A DNA stretch of 11,281 nt from Oscillospiraceae bacterium (GTDB lineage Bacteria > Bacillota > Clostridia > Oscillospirales > CAG-272). The stretch is from contig WREN01000045.1 in assembly GCA_009779295.1 (NCBI GenBank), forward strand, positions 1-11,281, written 5' to 3'. The position numbers and the translations under genes are program-made. The stretch's first letter is position 1; every line of letters starts with the position of its first letter. Under the pieces are notes generated by a model. The model saw only the letters and a program-made list of their open reading frames with translations. It was not told the DNA's origin and ran no database searches. Positions 1 to 6,042 of the stretch are shown here, piece by piece.

Positions 1-537
1 TCTTGGCGTCCATGTTATTCCGTCAGGAGAAGTACCAAAAGTATCCCCAGTCCCAGACGCCGAACCATAACTTCCTCCGCATAAAAACATGTTATTACCA
101 AATTTTATCCATGAAGGCGTTTTAATTCCTGCATGATTACGTATTGTCCAAGTAATTCCGTCTGGCGAAGTTCGTATCAATTGATTTGCTGCACCCTGAC
201 CTGCACCTAAAACATATAACCCCGCACCATATGCGCTTGACGTAAACGATGGGTTTGATGTATTGCCTCCTCCACGCCTCGTCCAATTTATACCGTCCGG
301 TGAAGTCAACACATTATCAGCGACACGATTATATGCGCCCATCACAAATTGATTAACAGGAAATTGTATTGTACGCAAATCATTTAACTCAAATATACCT
401 ATTTGTTGCAATATCCAATTCTCACCAATTAATTTTTTTCTGTAGAAAACAGAGCCATTTTTAACAATACCTGCTGGTTTCTGACCATTTATCATTGCTC
501 CAGCCCATTTATTTCCATTCATTATTGTTCCTGCCAT
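1..537 (-). CDS. Phage tail fibre or receptor-binding protein with beta-propeller-like repeats, partial (3' end outside window)
   Basis: The frame opens at ATG 537-535 and stays open for 179 codons to the window edge, so the C-terminus is missing. The N-terminus (MAGTIMNGNKWAGAMINGQKPAG) is a short G/N/K-rich attachment-like segment. From about residue 78 the sequence carries three copies of a TSPDG-[IN]-x-WT-x-R motif (near residues 79, 124 and 170), each preceded by a hydrophobic strand such as GLYVLG or NMFLCGG. Repeats of this kind form blades of beta-propeller or sialidase-like domains in phage fibres that bind surface polymers; that is family knowledge, and the ligand is unknown. The start lies 4 nt after the TGA of the collagen-like gene, and a GGGTG ribosome binding site sits 7 nt before the ATG, so the two genes are probably translated together. 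The frame is well supported; receptor binding is inferred from its place at the distal end of the tail module. Confidence 0.85.
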   Translation of the reverse strand, partial: MAGTIMNGNKWAGAMINGQKPAGIVKNGSVFYRKKLIGENWILQQIGIFELNDLRTIQFPVNQFVMGAYNRVADNVLTSPDGINWTRRGGGNTSNPSFTSSAYGAGLYVLGAGQGAANQLIRTSPDGITWTIRNHAGIKTPSWIKFGNNMFLCGGSYGSASGTGDTFGTSPDGITWTPR

Positions 538-541
538 AATA

Positions 542-1678
542 TCACACCCAGAAATAAATATTATTTGGATTTTGCGTACTCAAAGTTGTTGCTGTGGCTT
601 CATCTGTTGCTAATATCGCATTTACGCTTGTTCCTGCAGGACCAGTTCCCCCCGCTGGTCCAGTCCCACCAGGATTACCCTGAGGTCCCGTTCCGCCTGT
701 TTGTCCTTGCGGACCAGTTATATCAACCAGAGCAATTAGATTTATCCATGTTGAATCACCAACTACTCTCCATTGTACATGTGTTGAGGTCTGTTGTAAT
801 TCTAAGTTTTTGCCGTTTGCGCCAGTCGCTCCTGTTGCTCCGGTTAATGCGCTAATTGCGATTAAATCTGTCCAAGAAACAGCACCTACAACCCGCCATT
901 GTATGTGAGTTGCCGAAGTCTGCAATTCAATATTTTGCCCATTTGTACCATTAGTTCCCGGGGTGCCTTGTGCCCCCATGAGTTCGCTTAATGCTTTTAA
1001 GTTTATCCAACTTACATCTCCGACTACCCGCCACTGAATATGGGTTGCGCTGACTTGTAGTTCAAGATTTTTGCCGTTTGTTCCTGCCGCTCCGGTTGTG
1101 CCTTTAATATTGCCCTGTACTGTCCATGTCATTGCTTCAGTTTTTTCGCTGACATCCCAAGTCGCATTGTTGATGTGAATATCGCCGATTTTACCGACTC
1201 CAGACGCTGGGGTGATATTGCCAATTAATAAAGTATTACCGTCCGCACCCACGGTTCCGGGATTACCTTGTGGACCCCTCAAAGTTCCTGCGGTAAGTTT
1301 CTGCTGAAATGTCTGTCCGTCGGTAAATACGATTTGATCCGCGTTGCCTTCTTCATCAGCAATAACCATCGCTAAAATATTCGCTACAAGGGCTTCATAA
1401 TCCGCCGCCGTAAAGTTCCTCGCTATTATAGTTTCAGAGTTCCATGCTTTGGCTGTACCTTCAATACCTCTCGTACAACCGCTGAGTGCGTTTCCCGCTA
1501 TCGCCGCGTATAATATTGTTTCTGCCGTTTCGTCAATACCTATCGTGGCAAGATTTGGTGCCGGAGGAAAAACCGAAATATCGCTTACCATAATAATTGT
1601 ATCGCTCGCGCCGATATTATTTAATAACGCCGCCGTAGGCGAAAACGCTTTACCCTGATACATCGTTTGCAAACTCAA
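542..1678 (-). CDS. Collagen-like phage tail fibre / baseplate adaptor protein
   Basis: A 378-aa protein. Residues 6-100 form a globular N-terminal domain (MYQGKAFSP..., APNLATIG, ETILYAA) of a type found at the head of many Bacillota phage tail proteins, probably docking it to the tail tip. Collagen-like G-x-y runs lie at about 135-147, 193-202, 235-248, 280-289 and 322-350. Between them are three copies of a module with core ELQ-x-SATHIQWRVVG-x-xSW (starting at residues 202, 247 and 289). The C-terminus NPNNIYFWV, preceded by ATDEATA, is a recurring ending in such proteins. It is probably a trimeric structural fibre. The longest frame starts at TTG 1678, which has GAGG 9 nt upstream and overlaps the 65-aa gene by 29 nt. 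ATG 1663 is the alternative: it fits the family N-terminus better (MYQGK) but lacks a well-placed ribosome binding site. I keep the TTG start with low certainty. Confidence 0.86.
   Translation of the reverse strand: MSLQTMYQGKAFSPTAALLNNIGASDTIIMVSDISVFPPAPNLATIGIDETAETILYAAIAGNALSGCTRGIEGTAKAWNSETIIARNFTAADYEALVANILAMVIADEEGNADQIVFTDGQTFQQKLTAGTLRGPQGNPGTVGADGNTLLIGNITPASGVGKIGDIHINNATWDVSEKTEAMTWTVQGNIKGTTGAAGTNGKNLELQVSATHIQWRVVGDVSWINLKALSELMGAQGTPGTNGTNGQNIELQTSATHIQWRVVGAVSWTDLIAISALTGATGATGANGKNLELQQTSTHVQWRVVGDSTWINLIALVDITGPQGQTGGTGPQGNPGGTGPAGGTGPAGTSVNAILATDEATATTLSTQNPNNIYFWV
716..1075 (-). repeat. Three tandem ATHIQWRVVG modules with collagen-like linkers (protein-level repeat)
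   Basis: Within the collagen-like protein, three units begin at residues 202, 247 and 289, spaced 45 and 42 residues. Each reads G-[KQ]-N-[LI]-ELQ-x-x-[ST]-TH-[IV]-QWRVVG-x-x-[ST]W-x-x-L followed by a G-x-y stretch. The coding DNA of the units differs at many third positions while the protein core is nearly unchanged, which points to an old duplication held by selection on the protein. Confidence 0.85.
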
Positions 1679-1847
1679 CTTCTATCGCCTCGCTTTCTAT
1701 ACTAACTAATCGCTCTTTTCCGTTTATTAAATATTTGACTGTAGCTTTGTCCGGATCCATTGTCCATCCTAAAATTTCGTCAAATTCAACGCCCTGAATT
1801 TCCTTAATTCTTAAATACTTTACCGAAAATCTTTTTCTTACCGCCAT
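1650..1847 (-). CDS. Small tail-module protein of unknown function (65 aa)
   Basis: I do not recognise a family. The protein begins MAVRKRFSVKYLRIKEIQG, is mixed in charge with a basic N-terminus, and its C-terminal third is acidic (VSIESEAIEVEFANDVSG). There is no signal peptide, membrane segment or cysteine. Alternating hydrophobic residues (ATVKYLI, ERLVSIE) suggest a small beta-rich fold. The ATG has the strongest ribosome binding site in the window, AAAGGAGGT with a 9-nt spacer, which overlaps the TAA of the preceding tail-tip gene. Its 3' end overlaps the start region of the collagen-like gene. The very good initiation site and its place between tail tip and fibre suggest a well-expressed accessory such as an adaptor or assembly factor, but this is only inference from context. 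Confidence 0.72.
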   Translation of the reverse strand: MAVRKRFSVKYLRIKEIQGVEFDEILGWTMDPDKATVKYLINGKERLVSIESEAIEVEFANDVSG

Positions 1848-1856
1848 GTAATTCTT

Positions 1857-1865
1857 ACCTCCTTT
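1857..1865 (-). promoter_or_regulatory. Strong ribosome binding site of the 65-aa gene
   Basis: The minus strand reads AAAGGAGGT, 9 nt before ATG 1847. It overlaps the TAA stop of the 773-aa gene (1864-1866), so ribosomes ending there are placed to restart. This is the best match to the 16S anti-Shine-Dalgarno sequence in the window. Confidence 0.8.
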
Positions 1866-4185
1866 ATACAGATGTATCGCCGCGTGATTGGCAAAAGCCT
1901 TGAATATTATACGCTACTTCTACACGGGCCAAATCGTCGGGTTGAATCCCTATAGTTATCCACTGCCCTCTGGGTATTCGTCTGTCCTGTGTATTTATTA
2001 AATATTGAGTTATTTCCATTTCAGCGTCTAAACCGTTAATATTAGCGCGCACTACATCGTTAATTAACAAACTGAAACTTGAAGGATTACCGAAGAAACT
2101 GATTTTGGGCGTAATATCATGGTTATGAGTAGTATCTACATCATGCCTATGCGCTCGTATATTTACGTCGTGCGTATGGTCTTGAACGCTGTGACTGTGC
2201 GCGTTTATATAATGGGTATGCTGATTCATTGAATGATTGTGAGAATACAACGTTACATTGTGAGAATGCCCCGGAATTGTAACCGAATGATTATGCCCTA
2301 AAATTGTATGCGAATGCGCCGGGACGCCGTGACTATGCGCCGGAATAGTAAACCCGTGAGAGTGACCGATAACGTTTACCGTATGCGTATGCCCGTCTAT
2401 TGTGTGGGTATGGGCCATTCCGTGGTTATGCGTGCCGTGATTATGCGCGCCTGAAGGTTCCCAAACTGTTGACGTGCCCGGAGTTATTAAAACGTTATTC
2501 GCGGGAACTGACTGAACTGATACCCGCCATCTATCCGCGTTATTTGTCGGTTGACTCATTATCCATAAACCTTGCTGCATTCCGTGGTTGTGCTTTCCTA
2601 TATTTGTCTGGTCGTTTTCCATTTGAACCGAACCTATAGTTAATTGGTTATTCTGAGTAGTCGTTATACTGCTGGAATTACTTGTTTGCTGATTATTATT
2701 CGCCGTTGCCTGATATATACTGCCTCCAGAATCGGACGTTTGACTCATCTGCGCAGAAGCGTTTGAAGTCATACCCGCGCCGGAAAGCGCCGCGTCTGAA
2801 GTTGCCGTTGACGATTGGTTTATGCTTGACGTAGAAGTAGACGTCGCTGTTGTACCTCCGCCGTCTAAAGTAGTTCCTCCGCCTCCGGATTCAGAACTTG
2901 CTCCTCCGCCGGAAGTAGTCGTTTGTTGACCTCCGCCGCGGGACGTAACTAATTCGGCTCCGCCGTCGGTTGAACTTTTTACAGAGCCGCCAGAAATAAC
3001 GTTTGTGTTGTACGCCCTGAACCGCGAAATTCTAACTTTAACATTTACCATATTAATATTTATCATTTCATTCGGAACGTAAAACGCTATTTTCAGAGGG
3101 GTCGTCGCGTCTGCATTATCGGCTGCTTGCGCTGCGTAAACCTGCGTAGCTCCTTGACTATAAGTCATTTCTATCCGTTGACGGTCGGCTATATCCGCGA
3201 CCGACCCGGCTATATCCTGCGGTCTGTTAGCTATTTTAATCGTCCGCTTCGGTATTTCGTCGTGAAATACCTCCGTTTCAACGACATAAGTTTTAATACT
3301 GTCTACAATCTGAACTACGTCGCCGATTTTTGCGTTGCTTATAACTTGAGTTTCGTATTCAACATACGGGTCTTGTAATTCATTCAACATAACCTGCGCG
3401 GCTTCCAGCAATGATTGCTGATTCGTATACCGCCGGTCAGTCCATACTTTTTCAATCAGCCCGTATTTATCAATGTAGTTCTGCGGCGATTGTAAATATT
3501 TTTTGTTATTATTTAAACTTGCGATATTTAACTGATTAACGCCTTCACCTGCGCCGTACGCGTATAACCGGGTACATAAAAATTCGCTTTTCGCTTGTTT
3601 TTCCAGCCGTATACGGTTTTCACCCTGCCGAATATAGAAATCCGGATTTCTGTTAGCGTCAAATATTTTTAATGAAAATTGATACGGGTAAACTTTAGTG
3701 TTAAAAACCCACTGATACTGTTCAGTAAATCTGTTCGCGACGCTAAATAACGCGCTGAGTAAGTTTTCTTTTTCTAACCCGTACTCAAAGAATCTTACGA
3801 AATCGCATTCATTTAATACCCAGTGTTTTTGGTTTTGTCGGTTCAATATTTCATTGATAACTGTATTCGTATTTTTACCTATACCGCCCAAATTTAAAAA
3901 TTCGGGAATACTGGTGTCCATCAACAAAGCTATCACATGCTCGCATAAGTATGTTCTTTTTCCTGTTTCTTCTTCCTCGACTTTTTCACCGATTAATCGG
4001 TAAAATTCACCGTCGTTATTATATCGTACTAAGTTAAATTGCTGGCAATAACTATTTTTGGGGTCGTTATCGGGCAAGGTAAACTCTAAATTACTTACCG
4101 CGTTTATCCGCACCCTCTCAATAACGTTAAATGCGTTTTGCAGTATCGCCAGCTTGAACCTGTTTCTATCAAAAATTTCAAGCAT
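1864..4185 (-). CDS. Tail-tip (Gp37/Tal-like) protein with histidine-rich HxH needle, 773 aa
   Basis: Residues 1-390 resemble the N-terminal region of siphophage tail-tip minor structural proteins (Gp37-like/Tal type): MLEIFDRNRFKLAILQNA, FYRLIGEKVE, CEHVIALLMD, GDVVQIVDSIKTYVVETEV, IKIANRP. This hub domain closes the tail tube. Residues 397-515 are a G/S/T- then N/Q-rich flexible linker. Residues 581-689 hold 15 HxH motifs, with one more at 532-534. A beta-rich C-terminus follows (MEITQYLI, GQWITIGIQPDDLARVEVAYNIQGF), as in other His-repeat tail proteins. No peptidase motif was seen. I start at ATG 4185 because MLEIFDRNR matches the usual N-terminus; a longer TTG start at 4221 would add 12 residues encoded by the MITE-like insertion and has no ribosome binding site. 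ATG 4185 also lacks one, but overlaps the preceding stop by 8 nt (ATGCTTGA), so reinitiation is likely. Confidence 0.85.
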   Translation of the reverse strand: MLEIFDRNRFKLAILQNAFNVIERVRINAVSNLEFTLPDNDPKNSYCQQFNLVRYNNDGEFYRLIGEKVEEEETGKRTYLCEHVIALLMDTSIPEFLNLGGIGKNTNTVINEILNRQNQKHWVLNECDFVRFFEYGLEKENLLSALFSVANRFTEQYQWVFNTKVYPYQFSLKIFDANRNPDFYIRQGENRIRLEKQAKSEFLCTRLYAYGAGEGVNQLNIASLNNNKKYLQSPQNYIDKYGLIEKVWTDRRYTNQQSLLEAAQVMLNELQDPYVEYETQVISNAKIGDVVQIVDSIKTYVVETEVFHDEIPKRTIKIANRPQDIAGSVADIADRQRIEMTYSQGATQVYAAQAADNADATTPLKIAFYVPNEMININMVNVKVRISRFRAYNTNVISGGSVKSSTDGGAELVTSRGGGQQTTTSGGGASSESGGGGTTLDGGGTTATSTSTSSINQSSTATSDAALSGAGMTSNASAQMSQTSDSGGSIYQATANNNQQTSNSSSITTTQNNQLTIGSVQMENDQTNIGKHNHGMQQGLWIMSQPTNNADRWRVSVQSVPANNVLITPGTSTVWEPSGAHNHGTHNHGMAHTHTIDGHTHTVNVIGHSHGFTIPAHSHGVPAHSHTILGHNHSVTIPGHSHNVTLYSHNHSMNQHTHYINAHSHSVQDHTHDVNIRAHRHDVDTTHNHDITPKISFFGNPSSFSLLINDVVRANINGLDAEMEITQYLINTQDRRIPRGQWITIGIQPDDLARVEVAYNIQGFCQSRGDTSV
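2119..2445 (-). repeat. Array of 15 HxH motifs in the tail-tip protein
   Basis: Numbered from MLEIF, HxH motifs begin at residues 581, 586, 592, 599, 608, 617, 624, 631, 640, 649, 656, 663, 670, 679 and 687. From 592 onward the steps are 7, 9, 9, 7, 7, 9, 9, 7, 7, 7, 9 and 8 residues. Intervening segments are short and strand-like (TVNVIG, GFTIPA, SVTIPG). In the T4 long tail fibre tip, HxH pairs from three chains bind iron in an octahedral site; the same is inferred here. Confidence 0.88.
2641..2997 (-). repeat. Low-complexity Gly/Ser/Thr then Asn/Gln-rich linker in the tail-tip protein
   Basis: Residues 397-515 of the 773-aa protein are almost free of large hydrophobic residues. Segments such as SRGGGQQTTTSGGG and ESGGGGTTLDGGG are followed by an S/T/A stretch and then NNNQQTSNSSS. 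The DNA remains non-identical between units, so this is a compositional bias and not an exact tandem repeat. It probably acts as a flexible tether between the hub domain and the His-rich tip. Confidence 0.8.
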
Positions 4186-5239
4186 TATAGTAATATAAGT
4201 TGAAAAATGTCTGTGACCCAAAACATGAACGAAGGGTCTTACACCAAAGATTCTTCGCTTTGCTCAGAATGACGATCGGACACTTTTCTCTTATATGACT
4301 ATACAGAAACCTCTCTACATAAATTAACTCCCCGTTTAAAGTTCGCGATGAATTTATAGATAAATCTAACGAATCGCGGTTAAGATTAATCCAATCCCCC
4401 GAATGATTGTGCAAAATATTCTGGTTATTCAGTAAAACCGTAAAAGTTTCTGAGTCTATACGCAATTCGCCGTTTATCGGAATATTTACAGTTATAGTCA
4501 AAGTATCTTTTTCTACTAAATCCGCCAGTGAAGTCATAAATACGCTTTCAGTAAAGTCAACTTCCATTGGGACGTCTTTGCTTAACCAAACTAAAGCGGT
4601 AACGATTTCCCTAAAATCAATTCGTCCGGCAGGGAAATTGCCTCCGAAAGCGATTTCGACAAGAACTTGTTCGGCAAAATTATTATCAATAATCACGTTA
4701 TTTGCCGGATAAATTTCTGTCTCTATCATTTCTCTGAAGTTTGCCATCAAAGATATAAATATTGAAGGTATTATGTTAGCGGTTACCGCCTCCGTAAATC
4801 CTAAATCTATAGAAAAATCGTTCCACGCTTTTATTAAAGTATCAAATTCTTCTTTAAATTCAGCGGCATACTGAAAATCAATTCCTGCGCCCAAATTAAC
4901 GTTTATTATTTCGTTAAATATGTTTTCTATAGCCGTATTTGCGTTAGCCGGTATTAATTCTGACCGGCACCGTTCTCTGTATTTTGTTCGTATTTCAAAT
5001 TCTCTTACCCCGGCAATTTCGGCGTTAATCCCTTCCCTAAAATTGTGTCTGAATCTCCAGCCCCGCGTTAATATGGTTTGATTATTTATCCGGCACCTGA
5101 AATGATTCTCCGCCGAGGCGTTTTGCCGTATAGCTATCAAATTATCAAGCATTTCTATAAAAAAGACATTAATCGGCGCGTCGGGTTCAACATCACCTCG
5201 TAAAGAAAATTTGGTTAGAGAAAATCTGCCGCCGAACAT
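4178..5239 (-). CDS. Tail protein with eleven 20-residue F-x-E repeats, C-terminus extended by an insertion (353 aa; ancestral 312 aa)
   Basis: The N-terminus MFGGRFSLTKFSL has the paired R/K-F-x-L pattern of phage tail proteins that start with repeated FN-like units. Residues 24-248 contain eleven 20-residue repeats with an aromatic residue at 27, 47, 67, 87, 108, 128, 148, 168, 188, 209 and 229, mostly followed by x-E. Residues 252-312 (NGELRIDSETFTVLL, HSGDWINL, LIYVERFL) look like the C-terminal domain of tail proteins that normally end in a YxERxL-type motif. Residues 313-353 are encoded by the MITE-like element, including VILSKAKNLW, a typical chance translation of a dispersed repeat. 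The ATG lies 1 nt after the previous TAA with only a weak GGGG site 10 nt upstream, so coupling is likely. It probably forms part of the tail tip or baseplate. The exact role is unknown. Confidence 0.75.
   Translation of the reverse strand: MFGGRFSLTKFSLRGDVEPDAPINVFFIEMLDNLIAIRQNASAENHFRCRINNQTILTRGWRFRHNFREGINAEIAGVREFEIRTKYRERCRSELIPANANTAIENIFNEIINVNLGAGIDFQYAAEFKEEFDTLIKAWNDFSIDLGFTEAVTANIIPSIFISLMANFREMIETEIYPANNVIIDNNFAEQVLVEIAFGGNFPAGRIDFREIVTALVWLSKDVPMEVDFTESVFMTSLADLVEKDTLTITVNIPINGELRIDSETFTVLLNNQNILHNHSGDWINLNRDSLDLSINSSRTLNGELIYVERFLYSHIREKCPIVILSKAKNLWCKTLRSCFGSQTFFNLYYYNA
4186..4303 (-). mobile_element. MITE-like insertion with terminal inverted repeats and TA target duplication
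   Basis: Imperfect inverted repeats lie at 4188-4213 and 4277-4301. Aligned, both ends read TAGT, one mismatch, ATATAAG, a 1-nt indel next to a mismatch, GAAAA, one mismatch, TGTC, one mismatch, G. TA dinucleotides flank the 114-bp core at 4186-4187 and 4302-4303, as expected for Tc1/mariner or IS630-type elements. There is no transposase frame, so any movement would need one supplied in trans. The interior (4214-4276) has two small hairpins: GACCC/GGGTC with a 14-nt loop, and ATTCT/AGAAT around a GC-AAA-GC core. Deleting the core plus one TA restores a TAATG stop/start overlap between the flanking genes, strong independent support for these boundaries. Assignment to an IS family is inference. 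Confidence 0.8.
4310..4315 (-). promoter_or_regulatory. Ancestral ribosome binding site of the tail-tip gene, displaced by the insertion
   Basis: The minus strand reads GAGAGG. With the MITE-like core and one TA removed it would lie 8 nt before the ATG of the 773-aa gene. In the present sequence it is 124 nt away and can no longer serve that start. No replacement Shine-Dalgarno sequence is visible just before ATG 4185. Confidence 0.65.
4496..5170 (-). repeat. Eleven 20-residue F-x-E repeats (protein-level)
   Basis: The anchor aromatic recurs every 20 residues (twice 21) from F27 to F229 of the 353-aa protein. The core is [N/D/E/G]-F-x-E-x-[I/V]-x-x-x-[I/L], with a second hydrophobic or aromatic position about 14 residues later (F81, F122, F142, F161, F202). 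F47 is followed by RC where E is usual, and Y87 replaces F. The pattern suggests paired beta strands stacked as a solenoid or fibre shaft. Confidence 0.85.
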
Positions 5240-5240
5240 A

Positions 5241-6026
5241 TTAGTTTATCCCCGCTGTCATTGCGTTTGCTTCGACGAACGGCATGATACCCCTGCTCAA
5301 TTGTTTTGCGGTTGAACGCTGTTGCTTCCAAACGCACTCACCTGCAGTCGCGGCGTCGTATAACGCAGTCCAAGTCCAATTGCCCCAGTCCGCTGTCGGT
5401 CTGTTGAAATTAACTCTTTGAATGTTTCGCGTTATCGTAATACCGCTCATCTCTTTATCAGGAGCGGAAAATACTATGGGCGCGCGAGCGTAATTACTTC
5501 CTGCTAATTCCGAGCCGCCTGTTTCTGGGTCTCCGTTAAATAAAGCGACAAACGGGCTGGGAGAGATTCCGTCAAGAGTCTGTCCTCGTATAACATTAAA
5601 TAACCGTGTCTTATATGCAAAACTTAAATCGCCTATGCTGAAGAACAATACTTCATCAATAAGTAGCACGGGGCTGTCACCTTGCGTTACGGGTAAATCT
5701 TCGGCGAGCTCGCCGTAAAGATACATATTACCGCCGGTTACGGCGTCGTAAATACCGATGTATCTTACAGTTCCGGCATTGGTCGGAGATTGCGGAAATG
5801 TTATTTGCGAATTATTTCGTATGCCTATTCCTTGACCCTCGGGCGAAGGTATCGCAAAAGTTACGGGCTGTCTTGCGTAATTTGTGTAAGCCATTTCGGT
5901 TCCCGTGTTTCCAAATTCTCCGGGGCTCGATAAAAACAACCCAACAAAGACTTGCGGGGGCGCCGTAAAACTTACACCTTGCATAACTCTTAAAAATTGA
6001 GATTCTGCGAATGCTGATAAAAACAT
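5241..6026 (-). CDS. Phage tail protein with duplicated Gp80-like domain (261 aa)
   Basis: The protein is built from two copies of one domain. Copy 1 (about 1-130) has FVGLFLSSPGE, NYARQPVTF, NNSQITFPQSP, GTVRYIGIYDAVTGGNMYLYG. Copy 2 (about 137-261) has FVALFNGDPET, NYARAPIVF, NIQRVNFNRPTADWG, WTALYDAATAGECVW. The order F-V-x-L-F, YAR-x-x-V-x-F, an N-x-x-x-x-F-P strand, then [IL]YDA-x-T is that of Gp80-like domains found in siphophage minor tail proteins. Its role is structural, at the tail tip or tube surface; the precise site is not known. The ATG has AAGGAGG 9 nt upstream, overlapping the dit stop. The stop is 1 nt before the next ATG. There is no signal peptide or membrane span. Family recognition is from motif memory and is moderately sure. 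Confidence 0.72.
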   Translation of the reverse strand: MFLSAFAESQFLRVMQGVSFTAPPQVFVGLFLSSPGEFGNTGTEMAYTNYARQPVTFAIPSPEGQGIGIRNNSQITFPQSPTNAGTVRYIGIYDAVTGGNMYLYGELAEDLPVTQGDSPVLLIDEVLFFSIGDLSFAYKTRLFNVIRGQTLDGISPSPFVALFNGDPETGGSELAGSNYARAPIVFSAPDKEMSGITITRNIQRVNFNRPTADWGNWTWTALYDAATAGECVWKQQRSTAKQLSRGIMPFVEANAMTAGIN

Positions 6027-6035
6027 TAAAGTTTT

Positions 6036-6042
6036 CCTCCTT
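6036..6042 (-). promoter_or_regulatory. Ribosome binding site of the 261-aa gene, overlapping the dit stop
   Basis: AAGGAGG lies 9 nt before ATG 6026 and shares two bases with the TAA stop of the dit-like gene (6041-6043). This fixes the start and shows there is no room for further Dit coding sequence in this spacer. Confidence 0.78.

Noticed and set aside
565..855. Plus-strand 96-codon open frame
   Set aside because: It is antisense to the Gly/Pro-rich collagen-like segment, has Leu-rich composition and no family signal; it is a shadow of the fibre gene.
2119..2445. Repeat array that might be CRISPR or minisatellite DNA
   Set aside because: The similarity comes from repeated CAT/CAC codons of the HxH motifs; units are unequal, not exact, and lie in a confident reading frame.
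4186..4221. TTG start at 4221 for the tail-tip protein
   Set aside because: The added residues are encoded by the inserted element, no ribosome binding site precedes the TTG, and the in-silico empty site puts the start at ATG 4185.
4208..4282. A shorter, codon-aligned 75-bp insertion bounded by TGTC/GACA
   Set aside because: It is exactly in frame, but the inverted repeats extend further out to TATAGT, and only the longer boundaries restore a TAATG junction with a properly spaced ribosome binding site.
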